A stretch of 64,000 nt of DNA from Amphibalanus amphitrite (Eukaryota > Arthropoda > Thecostraca > Balanomorpha > Balanidae): assembly GCF_019059575.1 (NCBI RefSeq), contig NW_024881502.1, forward strand, positions 1,876,501-1,940,500, read 5' to 3'. The position numbers were made by a program, and so were the translations under genes. The notes below the pieces were generated by a model that saw nothing but the letters and a program-made list of their open reading frames with translations, was not told the DNA's origin and did not search any database. This document shows, in pieces, positions 1 through 8,173 of this stretch. Positions within the stretch are counted from its first letter, which is position 1. Every line of letters starts with the position of its first letter.

Positions 1-339
1 TCAACATGGAGCGACCGTTAGTGTGACGTCACCTCGTTTAGTCATTCTGATTTAAATGGGTTTGTTCGTTGAAAAATCGCTTAAAACTTGGTCTGAACTT
101 TGTTGTGGTGCCTACAGAGTAAAAAGAATCAGCTTTATGACAGTAATGTGGCCTGGGGAAGGAGGTAATTTTGGGCTGTGACGTCACATATTTGAAAGTT
201 TGTGTTTGGAATATGGGAAGCCTAAGATGTTTAATGAAAAATGAATGCCAGAACCGTGTTCCTGGTCATCCAATCTATAAAGTCGGGCACAATTTAACTG
301 GTTTTAACAACATTTTAGAAGGTGGGATAGTCCCTTTAA
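1..339. other. No recognisable feature
   Basis: No coding or repeat signal was recognised. Two copies of the palindrome TGACGTCA lie near positions 23 and 179, the same motif that recurs in MITEs later in the window. Confidence 0.5.
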
Positions 340-560
340 GACAAAATATTGAGTGCAAAATATCGAAAGACAAAATATCGAAAGCAGAATATGGAAAAGG
401 CAAAATATCGAATGCATAATATCGAAAAGACAAAATGTTGACATAAGAATATCGAAAAGACAAAATATCGAAAGCATAATATCGGAAGGACAAAGTATCG
501 AGTGCAGAATATCGAACAGACAAAATATGGGAAAAGCGAAATATCAAAAAGACGAAGGCA
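340..560. repeat. Minisatellite, 30-bp unit, about 7.3 copies
   Basis: Units begin at 340, 369, 399, 429, 459, 489 and 519, and a partial copy starts at 551. Each is a variant of GACAAAATATCGAAAGCA followed by AATATCGAAAA. The unit is itself two similar half units of about 15 bp, because AATATCGAAA occurs twice. Short ORFs on both strands here come from the repeat and are not genes. Confidence 0.9.
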
Positions 561-610
561 TATGCGGCACCAGGTTGTGATAATTGACGAGGCACTAAAA
601 CTTGATTCCA

Positions 611-734
611 TGACAACTGAACCAGTGACAGCTTAACCAGTCAAAGCTGAACCGATGACAATTTAACCAGTGAACAGCTGAACCAGTGGACAGCTGAACT
701 AGTGGATAGTTGAACCAGTGGACAACTGAACCAT
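611..734. repeat. Minisatellite, 15-16-bp unit, 8 copies
   Basis: Eight units of the form TGACAGCTGAACCAG run without a break. The first four are 15 bp and the last four 16 bp (TGGACAGCTGAACCAG), so a one-base expansion arose inside the array and spread. It stops six bases before the hAT end at 740. Confidence 0.9.
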
Positions 735-1039
735 TATTTCAGGGGCGTAGGCAGGGGGGGCCACTGGGCCATGGCCCCCCCCCCCCCCCTTGGGCGCCGA
801 AGGCGCCCTTTGCGATTGTGATATAATCGAATCGAAAAACAATCGCGACTGGAGGGCGCCCTCCAATCGCGAATGTGTTTACAGGGAAAATACGGATGGA
901 GGGCGCCCTCGGAGGACGCCCATTCCAAATACGCCCTCCAAATACGGTTGGAGGGCTCCCTCGGGCGCCCTCTAACCACATTTGTAGGCTGTAGCTCTCT
1001 AAGCGTAACGGTGGTCGCCTATGTAAGCCGCTGTCCCGT

Positions 1040-1810
1040 AAATAAGCGCCCTCTCACCCGAAGGCGCCCTCCTGTAGGTCGCCACCCTGCTACATATTGC
1101 CGCCCTTCTGCTGATCGGCGTCCTCATAATTATTGGCGCTCTCCTACCTATTGCGCCCTCATGTGAAATTTTCAAGGCCGCCTTTCTCCTTTTTGGCACC
1201 CTATTGTTCAGTGCCGCCCTCCTACCTATTGGTTCCCTAGTCCTTCCTGTTGAATGTTAATCGGGGCCCTTCTCTTATTGGCGCACTCGTGTTGATCGCC
1301 GCCCTCCTAACCACTGGCACCCTCCTGTTGATCACCGCCCTCCTATCCACTGGTACCTTCCTGTTGATCAGCGCCCTCCGCACAGACGCCCTCCTGTTCG
1401 TGTCATCCTCTTGAGCAAAGGCGCCCTCCTCACCATTGCCACCCCCATTTTAATCGTCACCCTTCCGCTCATTAACGACTTCCAGTTGATGACCGCCCTC
1501 CCACCTATTGGCGACCTCTTGTTGATCGCCACCCTCCTATTGGTGCTCTCCTGTTCCTCGCCACCCTCTTACCTGGTGGCGCCCTCCTGTTGATTGTTGA
1601 TCGGGGCCCTCCTACCTATTGGTGCCCTCCTGTTGATCGCTGCCCTTCTATCCATTGGCGCCCTCCTGCTGCTCGCCAACTTCCTACCTATCGGTGCCCT
1701 ACTATCGAAACTCGGGATGTTGATCGGGGCTCTCCTACCTATTAGCGCCCTCCTGTGGATCGCAGCCCTTCTACCTATTGGCAACATCCGTTGATCGCTG
1801 CCCTCTTATC
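1040..1810. repeat. Degenerate 36-bp minisatellite inside hAT copy 1
   Basis: Variants of GGCGCCCTCCTGTTGATC followed by GCCGCCCTCCTACCTATT repeat with a 36-bp period made of two related 18-bp halves. Because 36 is a multiple of 3, all six frames stay fairly open. Plus-strand readings give a hydrophobic 12-residue repeat (like GALLLIAALLPI) and minus-strand readings an Arg-rich one (like NRRAPIGRRAAI). I regard these as translation artefacts of the repeat. Confidence 0.8.
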
Positions 1811-1854
1811 ATTTATTTACTCCTTTGGCATGTTTTTCAACTTAGTCGTTCTAT

Positions 1855-2110
1855 TGCACATAGTTGATGTCTTGCCTGTGAAAACTGCCACAAATGAACG
1901 TGCATTCAGCACAATGAATGAAGTACCTATACCTACCAAAACTATCTACGCTCTACGATGCATAAAACACGTCTTTGGTCTTAACGGATTGATCCTACTT
2001 TACGTGCATCATGGCATCTATATGGATTACGATTAAGTATTGTCAACAGGTTCGGCCGCAACAGCAGGCATCTGAAGTTTCGGTGATTGAAACTGGTTAT
2101 GTGGGTACAC
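1855..2110 (+). pseudogene. hAT transposase C-terminal remnant
   Basis: Translation across 1866-2036 reads VLPVKTATNERAFSTMNE and, after a gap, GLNGLILLYVHHGIYMDYD. These match the hAT dimerisation region, where a Ser/Thr-Asn-x-Glu-Arg-x-Phe-Ser motif precedes a Leu-rich helix (RLNGLALL... in relatives of the ZMYM/52-kDa-repressor type). A further stretch near 2055 resembles the family's RFGRNSRHLKFR ending after a stop codon. The catalytic core is missing; its place is taken by the 36-bp repeats. Family assignment rests on motif recognition only. Confidence 0.7.
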
Positions 2111-2560
2111 TGTATGCATCTGTGAGAAGGCTATGAAGGCTGGTCTGAGGTAATTTGGATGATGTTTACGCATCTCGCGCTCCGGTATCAATCCGATACG
2201 GTGATCTGGTGCGTAGATATGCCACCGCCAATAAACTTTTATACATCGACACCCATGAGCCAAGCTTTCTATACAGTTTGTGTGGCAGCGGCCCGACCAA
2301 ACCTTTGGTATTTTTTACACCTTCAAATTTGGTAAAAGAGCGAGAGGAGCTTTGAACGGTGATCGTATAAAAGGCGTGCCTAAAAAGCGGAGGAAAAGGT
2401 TGTTTTCAAAAATTTCGCGCGCCTTCGGCGCAGCATTTCAAGAACACTTGACCTTTTGTGACCTGGAGTATAAAGAATACACACGATGCAAAATCAATGC
2501 ATCACGACCTATACGAGGTTACGCAAAAAAAAAACTGGTGGCATGGTAAAGAACGCCTCC

Positions 2561-4228
2561 CAACCCGAACTGTTCGAACTGTTCACCAGCAGCGTCCAGT
2601 ACCTCGGTCACCGGATCAGCGGTCAAGGAATTCAACCACTTCTTGACAAGGTAAAGGCCATATCGGCTGCGCCTGCTCCGACGAACGCCACAGAGTTAAA
2701 GGCTTTTGTGGGGCTAGTTACTTACTACTCGAGGTTCATTGCGCACAGAGCTGAAATAATGTCCCCACTGTATGATCTGCTTAGAAAAGACGCCGATTGG
2801 GTGTGGGGTCCTGAACATGACGCCAGTTTCAAGTCAGTCAAGAAACAACTTACGGACTCTGCCCTGCTGGTTCACTACGATCCACGCAAGCAGTTGGTTC
2901 TCACTTGTGACGCTTCAAGTAAGGGGATTTCTGCTATTTTGGCTCACCTGGAAGACGACGGGGTGGAAAGGCCGATTTCGTTCGCATCACGCAGACTATC
3001 ACCGTCTGAAGCAAAGTACAGTCAAATAGAGCGAGAGGGTTTGGCTGTAATATTGGGCGTAACTCGACATCATCAGTATCTCTGTGGGCTTGCTAAGCCT
3101 TTCTTATTAGTCACGGATCACAAGCCACTCATTAAGCTGTTCGGCGAGCACGAGTCGTTACCTGAAATGGCGTCCGCCCGAATTCGTCGCTGGGCTCTGA
3201 AGCTATCCAACTACAACTATCGTATTCAGTTTAAAGGCACGCATGAAATCGCTAATGCCGACTGTCTGAGTCGACTACCGTGTCCTGACGAGACTGTTCC
3301 CCGCCAGGAGGAGCTGGTTCTGCTGACCGAGCAGTGCATCCTGAACGCTGAGGCGGTGGCTGCGGAGACACGCAGAGATCCGGTCCTGTCGCAGGTTCTG
3401 CGCCTGGTGCAGCACGGCGGCTGGCCGGTGGAGTCTCCCGACTGGCTGAAGCCGTACGCAGCGCGTCGTCATGAGTTGTCCCAGACGGCGGGGGTACTTT
3501 TATGGGGGCATCGTGTTGTTATTCCCACAGTCGCCAGGAAGCGAGTTCTTGGAGAGCTCCATGTCGGCCACCCCGGCATCGTGAAGACGAAGGCTCTGGC
3601 TCGCAGCATAGTGTGGTGGCCGAAGATTGACGAGGACATCTCGACGGTCGTCCGCAGCTGTGCTCCGTGCCAGGAGAGTAGAGGAGCGCCGCCTCACTGT
3701 GAGTTGCACCAGTGGCCGTGGACCGGCAGGCCGTGGTCGAGAATTCACATCGATTTTGCAGAGCCGAAAAAAGGCAAATACGTTCTCGTGGTTATCGATA
3801 GTATGTCTAAATGGATTGAGGCTGAGGTAATGTACAGCACAGCCGCTCAGCCCACAATAGCGAAACTGCGCGCATTGTTCGCGAGGCACGGCCTGCCCGA
3901 TGTTTGCTGTTCGGACAACCAGTCTACGTTTACTGGTGCCGACTTCCAAGATTTCATGAGAGAAAATGGCATTGTTCACATGACCATTGCTCCCCGTCAC
4001 AGCAGAGGAAATGGGCTGGCGGAGAGGGCCGTCAAAGAGGTGAAACTGGCGCTGCAAAGGGAGGAAAAAGGGGGCAAATCATGGGAACATTGTCTAAGTC
4101 AATGGCTGTTTCGCTATCGCACAACGCCCCATTCAACTACATCAGTGACGCCAGCTGAGTTAATGGTTGGACGCAAATTAAAGACCAGGCTTGACCTGCT
4201 GTACCCAAATCTCCACATGCTGCGGTGA
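2561..4228 (+). pseudogene. Gypsy/Ty3-type pol fragment (RT end, RNase H, integrase)
   Basis: The open frame starts upstream at 2486 inside the hAT tail, but Gypsy homology begins at about residue 27. Order: the end of the RT domain (FTSSVQYLGHRISGQGI); the RT connection (AFVGLVTYYSRFI); RNase H with TCDASSKG (Asp142) and TDHKPLIKLFG; an HHCC zinc finger (His359, CAPCQ); and an integrase core with Asp423, Asp477 and Glu513, a D-D-35-E arrangement. The catalytic triad is intact, although the usual SDNGTQF reads SDNQSTF. There is no protease, no RT active site (YxDD), no full integrase C-terminus and no LTR, so this is a fragment without coding autonomy. It ends at about 4215, where opposite-strand gag begins. 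Confidence 0.9.
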
Positions 4229-4690
4229 GAAATGTTCTCTGAGTTTCTCTGTTATCTCTGATAATGAGGCAGCCTGCACCGATACAGGATGTAGTAGATC
4301 ACGGAGCTTATCGTACGTTTCATGGCCAATGATCGACAGAAAAACAGCTTTCCTCTGCTCCTCTCCCGTTACTCCGTTGGCCACACAGTAAAATCCAAAT
4401 CTGTCCAAGTAACTTACGATTGGCTCCTTATCAACTGAGAACGTTCCCAGATCACCATGCACCATACTTGCTGAGGCCGAGTCCGAAGCCTCGTCGCCAA
4501 TGTGATGTTCCGCTTCGCTCCCGCTCGCACTCCACACGCTGGCTCGGCTCAGGCCCGACAATAACAGAACGCTACAACGAATCAATGAGAAGTGCCTGAA
4601 ATATTGAAATGGCGACAAAATATATAAATTGTAAAAGTTTCGGCAGGTCTTGAAACGGCCATGTCCTGAGCTTGGTTGACATTCTTCCAC
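4178..4690 (-). pseudogene. Gypsy-type gag fragment, opposite orientation
   Basis: The part from Met at 4465 downward reads like a Ty3/Gypsy gag N-terminus: YLDRFGFYCVANGV, then EEQRKAVFLSIIGHETYDKL and LREHFSP. These match the helical 'retrotransposon gag' region (aromatic ... F...N....E...AVFLS.IG...Y..L). The 75 residues upstream of Met4465 look like translated leader or LTR rather than protein. Homology runs out at about 4200, where plus-strand pol ends. Pol and gag of a related element therefore meet tail to tail, a rearranged junction and not an intact element. Confidence 0.75.
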
Positions 4691-5570
4691 GCATTTAAAA
4701 ATAATCGCGAAAAATTAGGGTCTCAAGGGGTCTGGCGTTAACAGTAACCCATCCCAACCCAACCTAACCTAACGCAACCTTTTCTGACCTGGTGACCTGA
4801 CCCAAGGTCACCCAGACCTGACATTTTTAGGTCATATGTAAAAAGGTTACCCCATAGGCTGTGCCAAATTTGGCGGCGCTGCGCGCCGTCGTTTTTACGC
4901 TATCTTCGAAAACCCTTAGGGGGGGGGGTCGCATCTACCCCCTCCCCCTGCCAGGGCGAGGGTTTCCATTGTTGTTCTGCAACCTTCAGCCCCCCCATAA
5001 TACTACCGAAATTTTCACAATTGAGGTAGACTTAACGACTAACACCTCTGGACAATCCACGGGACGAAGCACAGGGTGAAACACAGGCCGATCGGATATG
5101 GACGCCTGTGGCCATAATGTCAATTCACAATGGTTTCTTCTTGTGCTCGTTTCAAGACCTTACCTCCTTTGCAGACCATGGGTAGCCAGACAAATCATTG
5201 CATTACAATCATTTCTTCAATCATTGCATACATGTGAACTTTATTAATATACTTATCGCTTATCAGTAAAATCAACAAGATGCTGCTTGTGGCTCGGTAA
5301 AACAAAATGTAGCAAATCAAGCAATCGTGTTTTATCACAATATCATTCTCTTCTGAATCTTTGGAGTTTGTCACTTGACAATATTGCTGTGAATATCTTT
5401 AATTCATGTAAATGGGCACTTCGAAACTGTTATTGCCATACAGGATCTAAATGGCGTTGCGTTCGATACGAATCAAACACCAAACACATTTCAACTCTAA
5501 ATTTATACTGGCGATCATCTCACAAAATATACATAGAATTCCTCTGAAGTCTGAGGGCTGTTCGGTTCGG
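4691..5570. other. Noncoding; MITE right-end remnant at about 4740-4966
   Basis: Between 4740 and 4830 TGACCT/AGGTCA motifs are dense. A G-tract near 4920 and the end GGGCGAGGGTTT at 4955-4966 match the right terminus of the TTAA MITE family (GGGCGAGGGTTAA), with the TTAA decayed. The rest, to 5570, shows nothing I recognise. Confidence 0.5.
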
Positions 5571-5599
5571 GTCCCTGCAGCATATATCTGTGCTGCGTG

Positions 5600-5727
5600 C
5601 GTCATACTTGGGTGACGTCAGCCGCCTGGCTCCGCCCACTCTCCGCCGGCACGCTACGGCGAACCCTCTGGGCGAACGCCACGCGCGGCTAACGCGCGGC
5701 CATCGTTGCTGTGTATTGTTGCGAGAA
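5600..5727 (+). promoter_or_regulatory. Possible promoter: CRE palindrome plus GC box
   Basis: A G/C-rich, CpG-rich stretch upstream of the ATG at 5728 holds TGACGTCA (about 5613-5620, the cAMP-response-element consensus) and a CTCCGCCC GC-box-like site just after it. This is the layout of a TATA-less CpG promoter. Because TGACGTCA is also common in nearby MITEs, the CRE alone is weak evidence. Confidence 0.3.
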
Positions 5728-5831
5728 ATGGCTGGCTTGGGTGGGTTTGTGGATGTTTTAAATGAAATTGGGGCCTATCCAAGCAGTGAGGATGAAGTTG
5801 AGCCAGAAGATGGAGTTGAAGGACCTGTCAG
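5728..5831 (+). CDS. Possible first coding exon, acidic N-terminus, unknown gene
   Basis: ATG at 5728 opens a frame reading MAGLGGFVDVLNEIG and then an acidic Ser/Asp/Glu-rich stretch. It reaches a strong splice donor (CAG before GTAAGT) at 5831/5832. The exon is 104 nt, so phase 2. The frame stops just past the donor, as expected if the rest is intronic. I do not recognise the protein, and no second exon is visible before MITE sequence starts at 6257. It could be a host gene or the first exon of a spliced DNA-transposon gene. Confidence 0.3.
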
Positions 5832-5889
5832 GTAAGTTTGAATCTTTTTAATTGCAACAAATTAATACTAATAATGAAATGAATTTCAT

Positions 5890-6390
5890 CGGGGTACGCG
5901 GCAGGGAGCAATATTATATCCAATGTTCACGAACATTTTCTTGTGTCCTCTTCTGCAAGCGTTAGACAGTAGCGGATGTGGTGCCACGCTGTATAGTAGG
6001 TCTAAAAAGAATGCCCCCTCGCCACCAAGCGGCGCTAGTGTCGCGAGCCGGTAGTTGGCTGAATCCGGACCAAACCACGCATTCCCATGCGCTGGGCGAC
6101 AGCCACGCATTGGCTGATAGTAGCGTAAGCCCGAACCCTCGTGACACGACCTCGGGAAGGAGGGAGGGATGTGGGCGGGGAGCGCGTGGTGCGCTCCCCC
6201 GCCCGCTAAGGAGGGGTGCGCCGCGCGGTATAGGCTGGCGGCTGTCTCGGCCAATTAATCCTCGCCCGCACATGCCATTTTCCCATCCTAGAACGCACAT
6301 GGGGGGGGGGGGGGTTGCCACCCCCGCGCCTCCCTTCCCCTCTCCGACCCTCCCAACCTCGGTGGCGGATTCCGCCAAGTTACCGATTCG
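5890..6390. other. Noncoding; TTAA-MITE terminus fragment at 6257-6330
   Basis: Positions 6257-6330 repeat the family's left end (CCTCGCCCGCACATGCC, then CCCATCCTAGAACGCAC and a run of G), nearly identical to 40007-40060. The rest of that MITE is missing, so this is a truncated copy. Positions 5890-6250 hold no recognised feature. Confidence 0.6.
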
Positions 6391-6396
6391 CCTACG

Positions 6397-6855
6397 GTGG
6401 GAGAGCCAAACCAGGGGACATACTTTTTAGACATACGGCATGTTCCTGCAGTATGCTATGCAGATGACCTACTTTTATCCACCAATGTCAAGCACCTCCA
6501 AAGTCTTCGGCATCTAGTTGAATGTTACGCGAGCATGTGGCGTCTAGAGTTTGTTCATCACCAGCCGTCTAAAACTAAGAGCCATTGCATCGTATTCGGC
6601 AGCGAGCTCTTAGCTCAGGTACCCAAATGGACATTATCTGGTCAGATACTTCAGGTGCGTCCTCAATCGGAGCACCTCGGAATCATCCTTGATTCGAAGC
6701 TATCTGCTGCGCCACATGTAACACAGCGTATCAAGCGGGCACGAGGTGCATTCTTCGGCCTAACGCCAGTAGGAATGCTTACAGTCTCTCGCCGCGAGAT
6801 AAGATTTACCTATGGAAAACTATATGCCGAGGCCGACATTGACCTTCGGATGTGA
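6397..6855 (+). pseudogene. Non-LTR reverse transcriptase fragment (YADD region)
   Basis: The frame carries AVCYADDLLLSTN, the RT catalytic YADD box, followed by a thumb-like region (SKTKSHCIVFGSE, then SEHLGIILDSKLS). It has no N-terminal RT motifs and no endonuclease, and it stops at 6855 just before the next LINE. Its sequence differs from the RT of that LINE (YADD against FADD), so it derives from a different element. Confidence 0.75.
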
Positions 6856-6897
6856 AATGTCACCTCTTGGCTCTTACGTCTTCTGAGGTAGAGCGCC

Positions 6898-8112
6898 TTG
6901 ACTCGTTCCAGGCAGCTAGCATCACAGGCCGATACTTCTAAAAACGGAGAACTAAATAGAGCTAAGGCTCAAACAGAGACAAGAACTGACAATGTGGGAC
7001 AGGCGCTCAACGAAACTCAAGAACTCGACTCTGACGATGATGACCAGGATGTGGAAGGACAAGGTGGAAGTAGAGTAAAGCGGCTAGACTCTAATGTAGG
7101 AAGCAAGAAGAAGTGTGGACTCAAGGTTGAAGACAATCAAGATGGAGTATGTTGTGATGGATGCAAGTTCTGGTTCCATCTGGATTGCCAGAAGGTGCAG
7201 TCGGAAACCTACAAAGCCCTCCAGGAGACAAAGGGAGTGTTCTGGTTATGTTCGGAGTGCCGTGCTATCCTCCCAGAGCTTGCAAGAAGGGCCATCACAA
7301 TGGGAGAAGAGAAGGAGGAATCACAACCAAAGGCTGACAAGAAAGAAAATGTGCAGGAAGACAACCAGGCAATAATCTCTGCCATCAAGGCCCAAAAACA
7401 AGAAATCCTGGCAGCCATGAAGCAGCAAGAGAAAGTGATCATCACAAGCATCAAAGAAACACAACCAGCAAAAACATATGCTGAAGCTGCAAAGAAGATA
7501 GAAGATCAAGTTGGCAAACTGCAGTCTGCGATGAAGGGAACAGCGGAAATGTCTGAAGCAGTCAATGTTATCAAACAGAAAAGTGAAGAGCAGAGTGATA
7601 AACTCAAAGGGATGGAAGAAAGTGTGGTGAGGCAGATGGCCCAACAAAGTCAAGTCCTGGAGAGTAACACAACCAACATAGAGAAAGTCGTGAGATTGAA
7701 AGAGAAGGAGAATAGAGCACAAAACCTGATCTTCCACAACATAGACGAGTCAAAGTCTGCCAATGTTGAAGAAAGAAAAGACCATGATGAACAACAATTC
7801 AAGGAAATGATGAAAAAGCTTATGGGAGAAAACAGGAGCTTCAAGACAGAAAAAATTATCAGGCTCGGAAAGAAAGATGAGACGACAAAGAAGAACAGGC
7901 TGATGCTGGTGAGACTGTCCAGCAGGGAAGAGGCAGAAGAAATCTACAAGAACCGCATGAGGATGAGAGAGGTAAATATAGAAAACAAATACATATCCCT
8001 GGATAGAACGCCAGAAGAGAGGAAGAAGTTCCATGAGCTGAAAAAGGAACTCGAGGAAAAGGGGACTGCCACACACAGGATCTTTCGAGGAAGGGTCATC
8101 AGAAACCAATGA
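6898..8112 (+). CDS. LINE ORF1: PHD-type zinc finger, coiled coil, RRM-like domain
   Basis: 404 residues if the TTG at 6898 is used; no earlier ATG is in frame, so the true N-terminus may be truncated. The finger spans about residues 73-121: Cys73, Cys86-x2-Cys89, His94-x2-Cys97, Cys118-x2-Cys121. One expected Cys near residue 76 is Lys, so the site may be damaged. Residues 140-275 are Glu/Lys/Gln-rich with heptad-like spacing, suggesting a coiled coil. Residues 275-400 (NLIFHNIDES, then EKIIRLGKK and RLMLVRLSSREEAEEIY) resemble the RRM-like RNA-binding module of LINE ORF1 proteins. Such proteins bind the element RNA as a chaperone/RNP component. The frame is uninterrupted. Confidence 0.75.
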   Translation: MTRSRQLASQADTSKNGELNRAKAQTETRTDNVGQALNETQELDSDDDDQDVEGQGGSRVKRLDSNVGSKKKCGLKVEDNQDGVCCDGCKFWFHLDCQKVQSETYKALQETKGVFWLCSECRAILPELARRAITMGEEKEESQPKADKKENVQEDNQAIISAIKAQKQEILAAMKQQEKVIITSIKETQPAKTYAEAAKKIEDQVGKLQSAMKGTAEMSEAVNVIKQKSEEQSDKLKGMEESVVRQMAQQSQVLESNTTNIEKVVRLKEKENRAQNLIFHNIDESKSANVEERKDHDEQQFKEMMKKLMGENRSFKTEKIIRLGKKDETTKKNRLMLVRLSSREEAEEIYKNRMRMREVNIENKYISLDRTPEERKKFHELKKELEEKGTATHRIFRGRVIRNQ

Positions 8113-8173
8113 ACTACCAAGAAAGAAGAAAAGGGGAAATCAGCTGATAAAGAGTAAAACTGTTACAGTCAAC

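Larger units (their letters stand above)
740..2561 (+). mobile_element. hAT-type relic, copy 1 (right end lost)
   Basis: It starts with CAGGGGCGTAGGCAG, a hAT-type terminus, and aligns along its length with the element at 21703-24062: the same terminus, the same G/C tract, the same 36-bp repeat block, the same transposase C-terminus and the same tail through the motif near 2545 (AAAACTGGTGGC). The right terminus is absent because Gypsy sequence begins at about 2561. Relative to copy 2 it lacks about 100 bp near 2150. The eight bases before it (CATTATTT) would be half of a target duplication whose partner has been lost. Confidence 0.8.

Noticed and set aside
340-734. CRISPR-like regular spacing in the two minisatellites
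   Set aside because: Head-to-tail repeats without unique spacers, in a eukaryotic context.
1411-1794. Hydrophobic and Arg-rich ORFs in the 36-bp arrays as membrane or basic proteins
   Set aside because: They are translations of a tandem repeat with a 3n period on both strands, with no start context or conserved flank.
4748-4775. AACCTAACCTAAC resembles the arthropod telomere repeat
   Set aside because: Only two adjacent CCTAA units inside TGACCT-rich MITE debris; no array.
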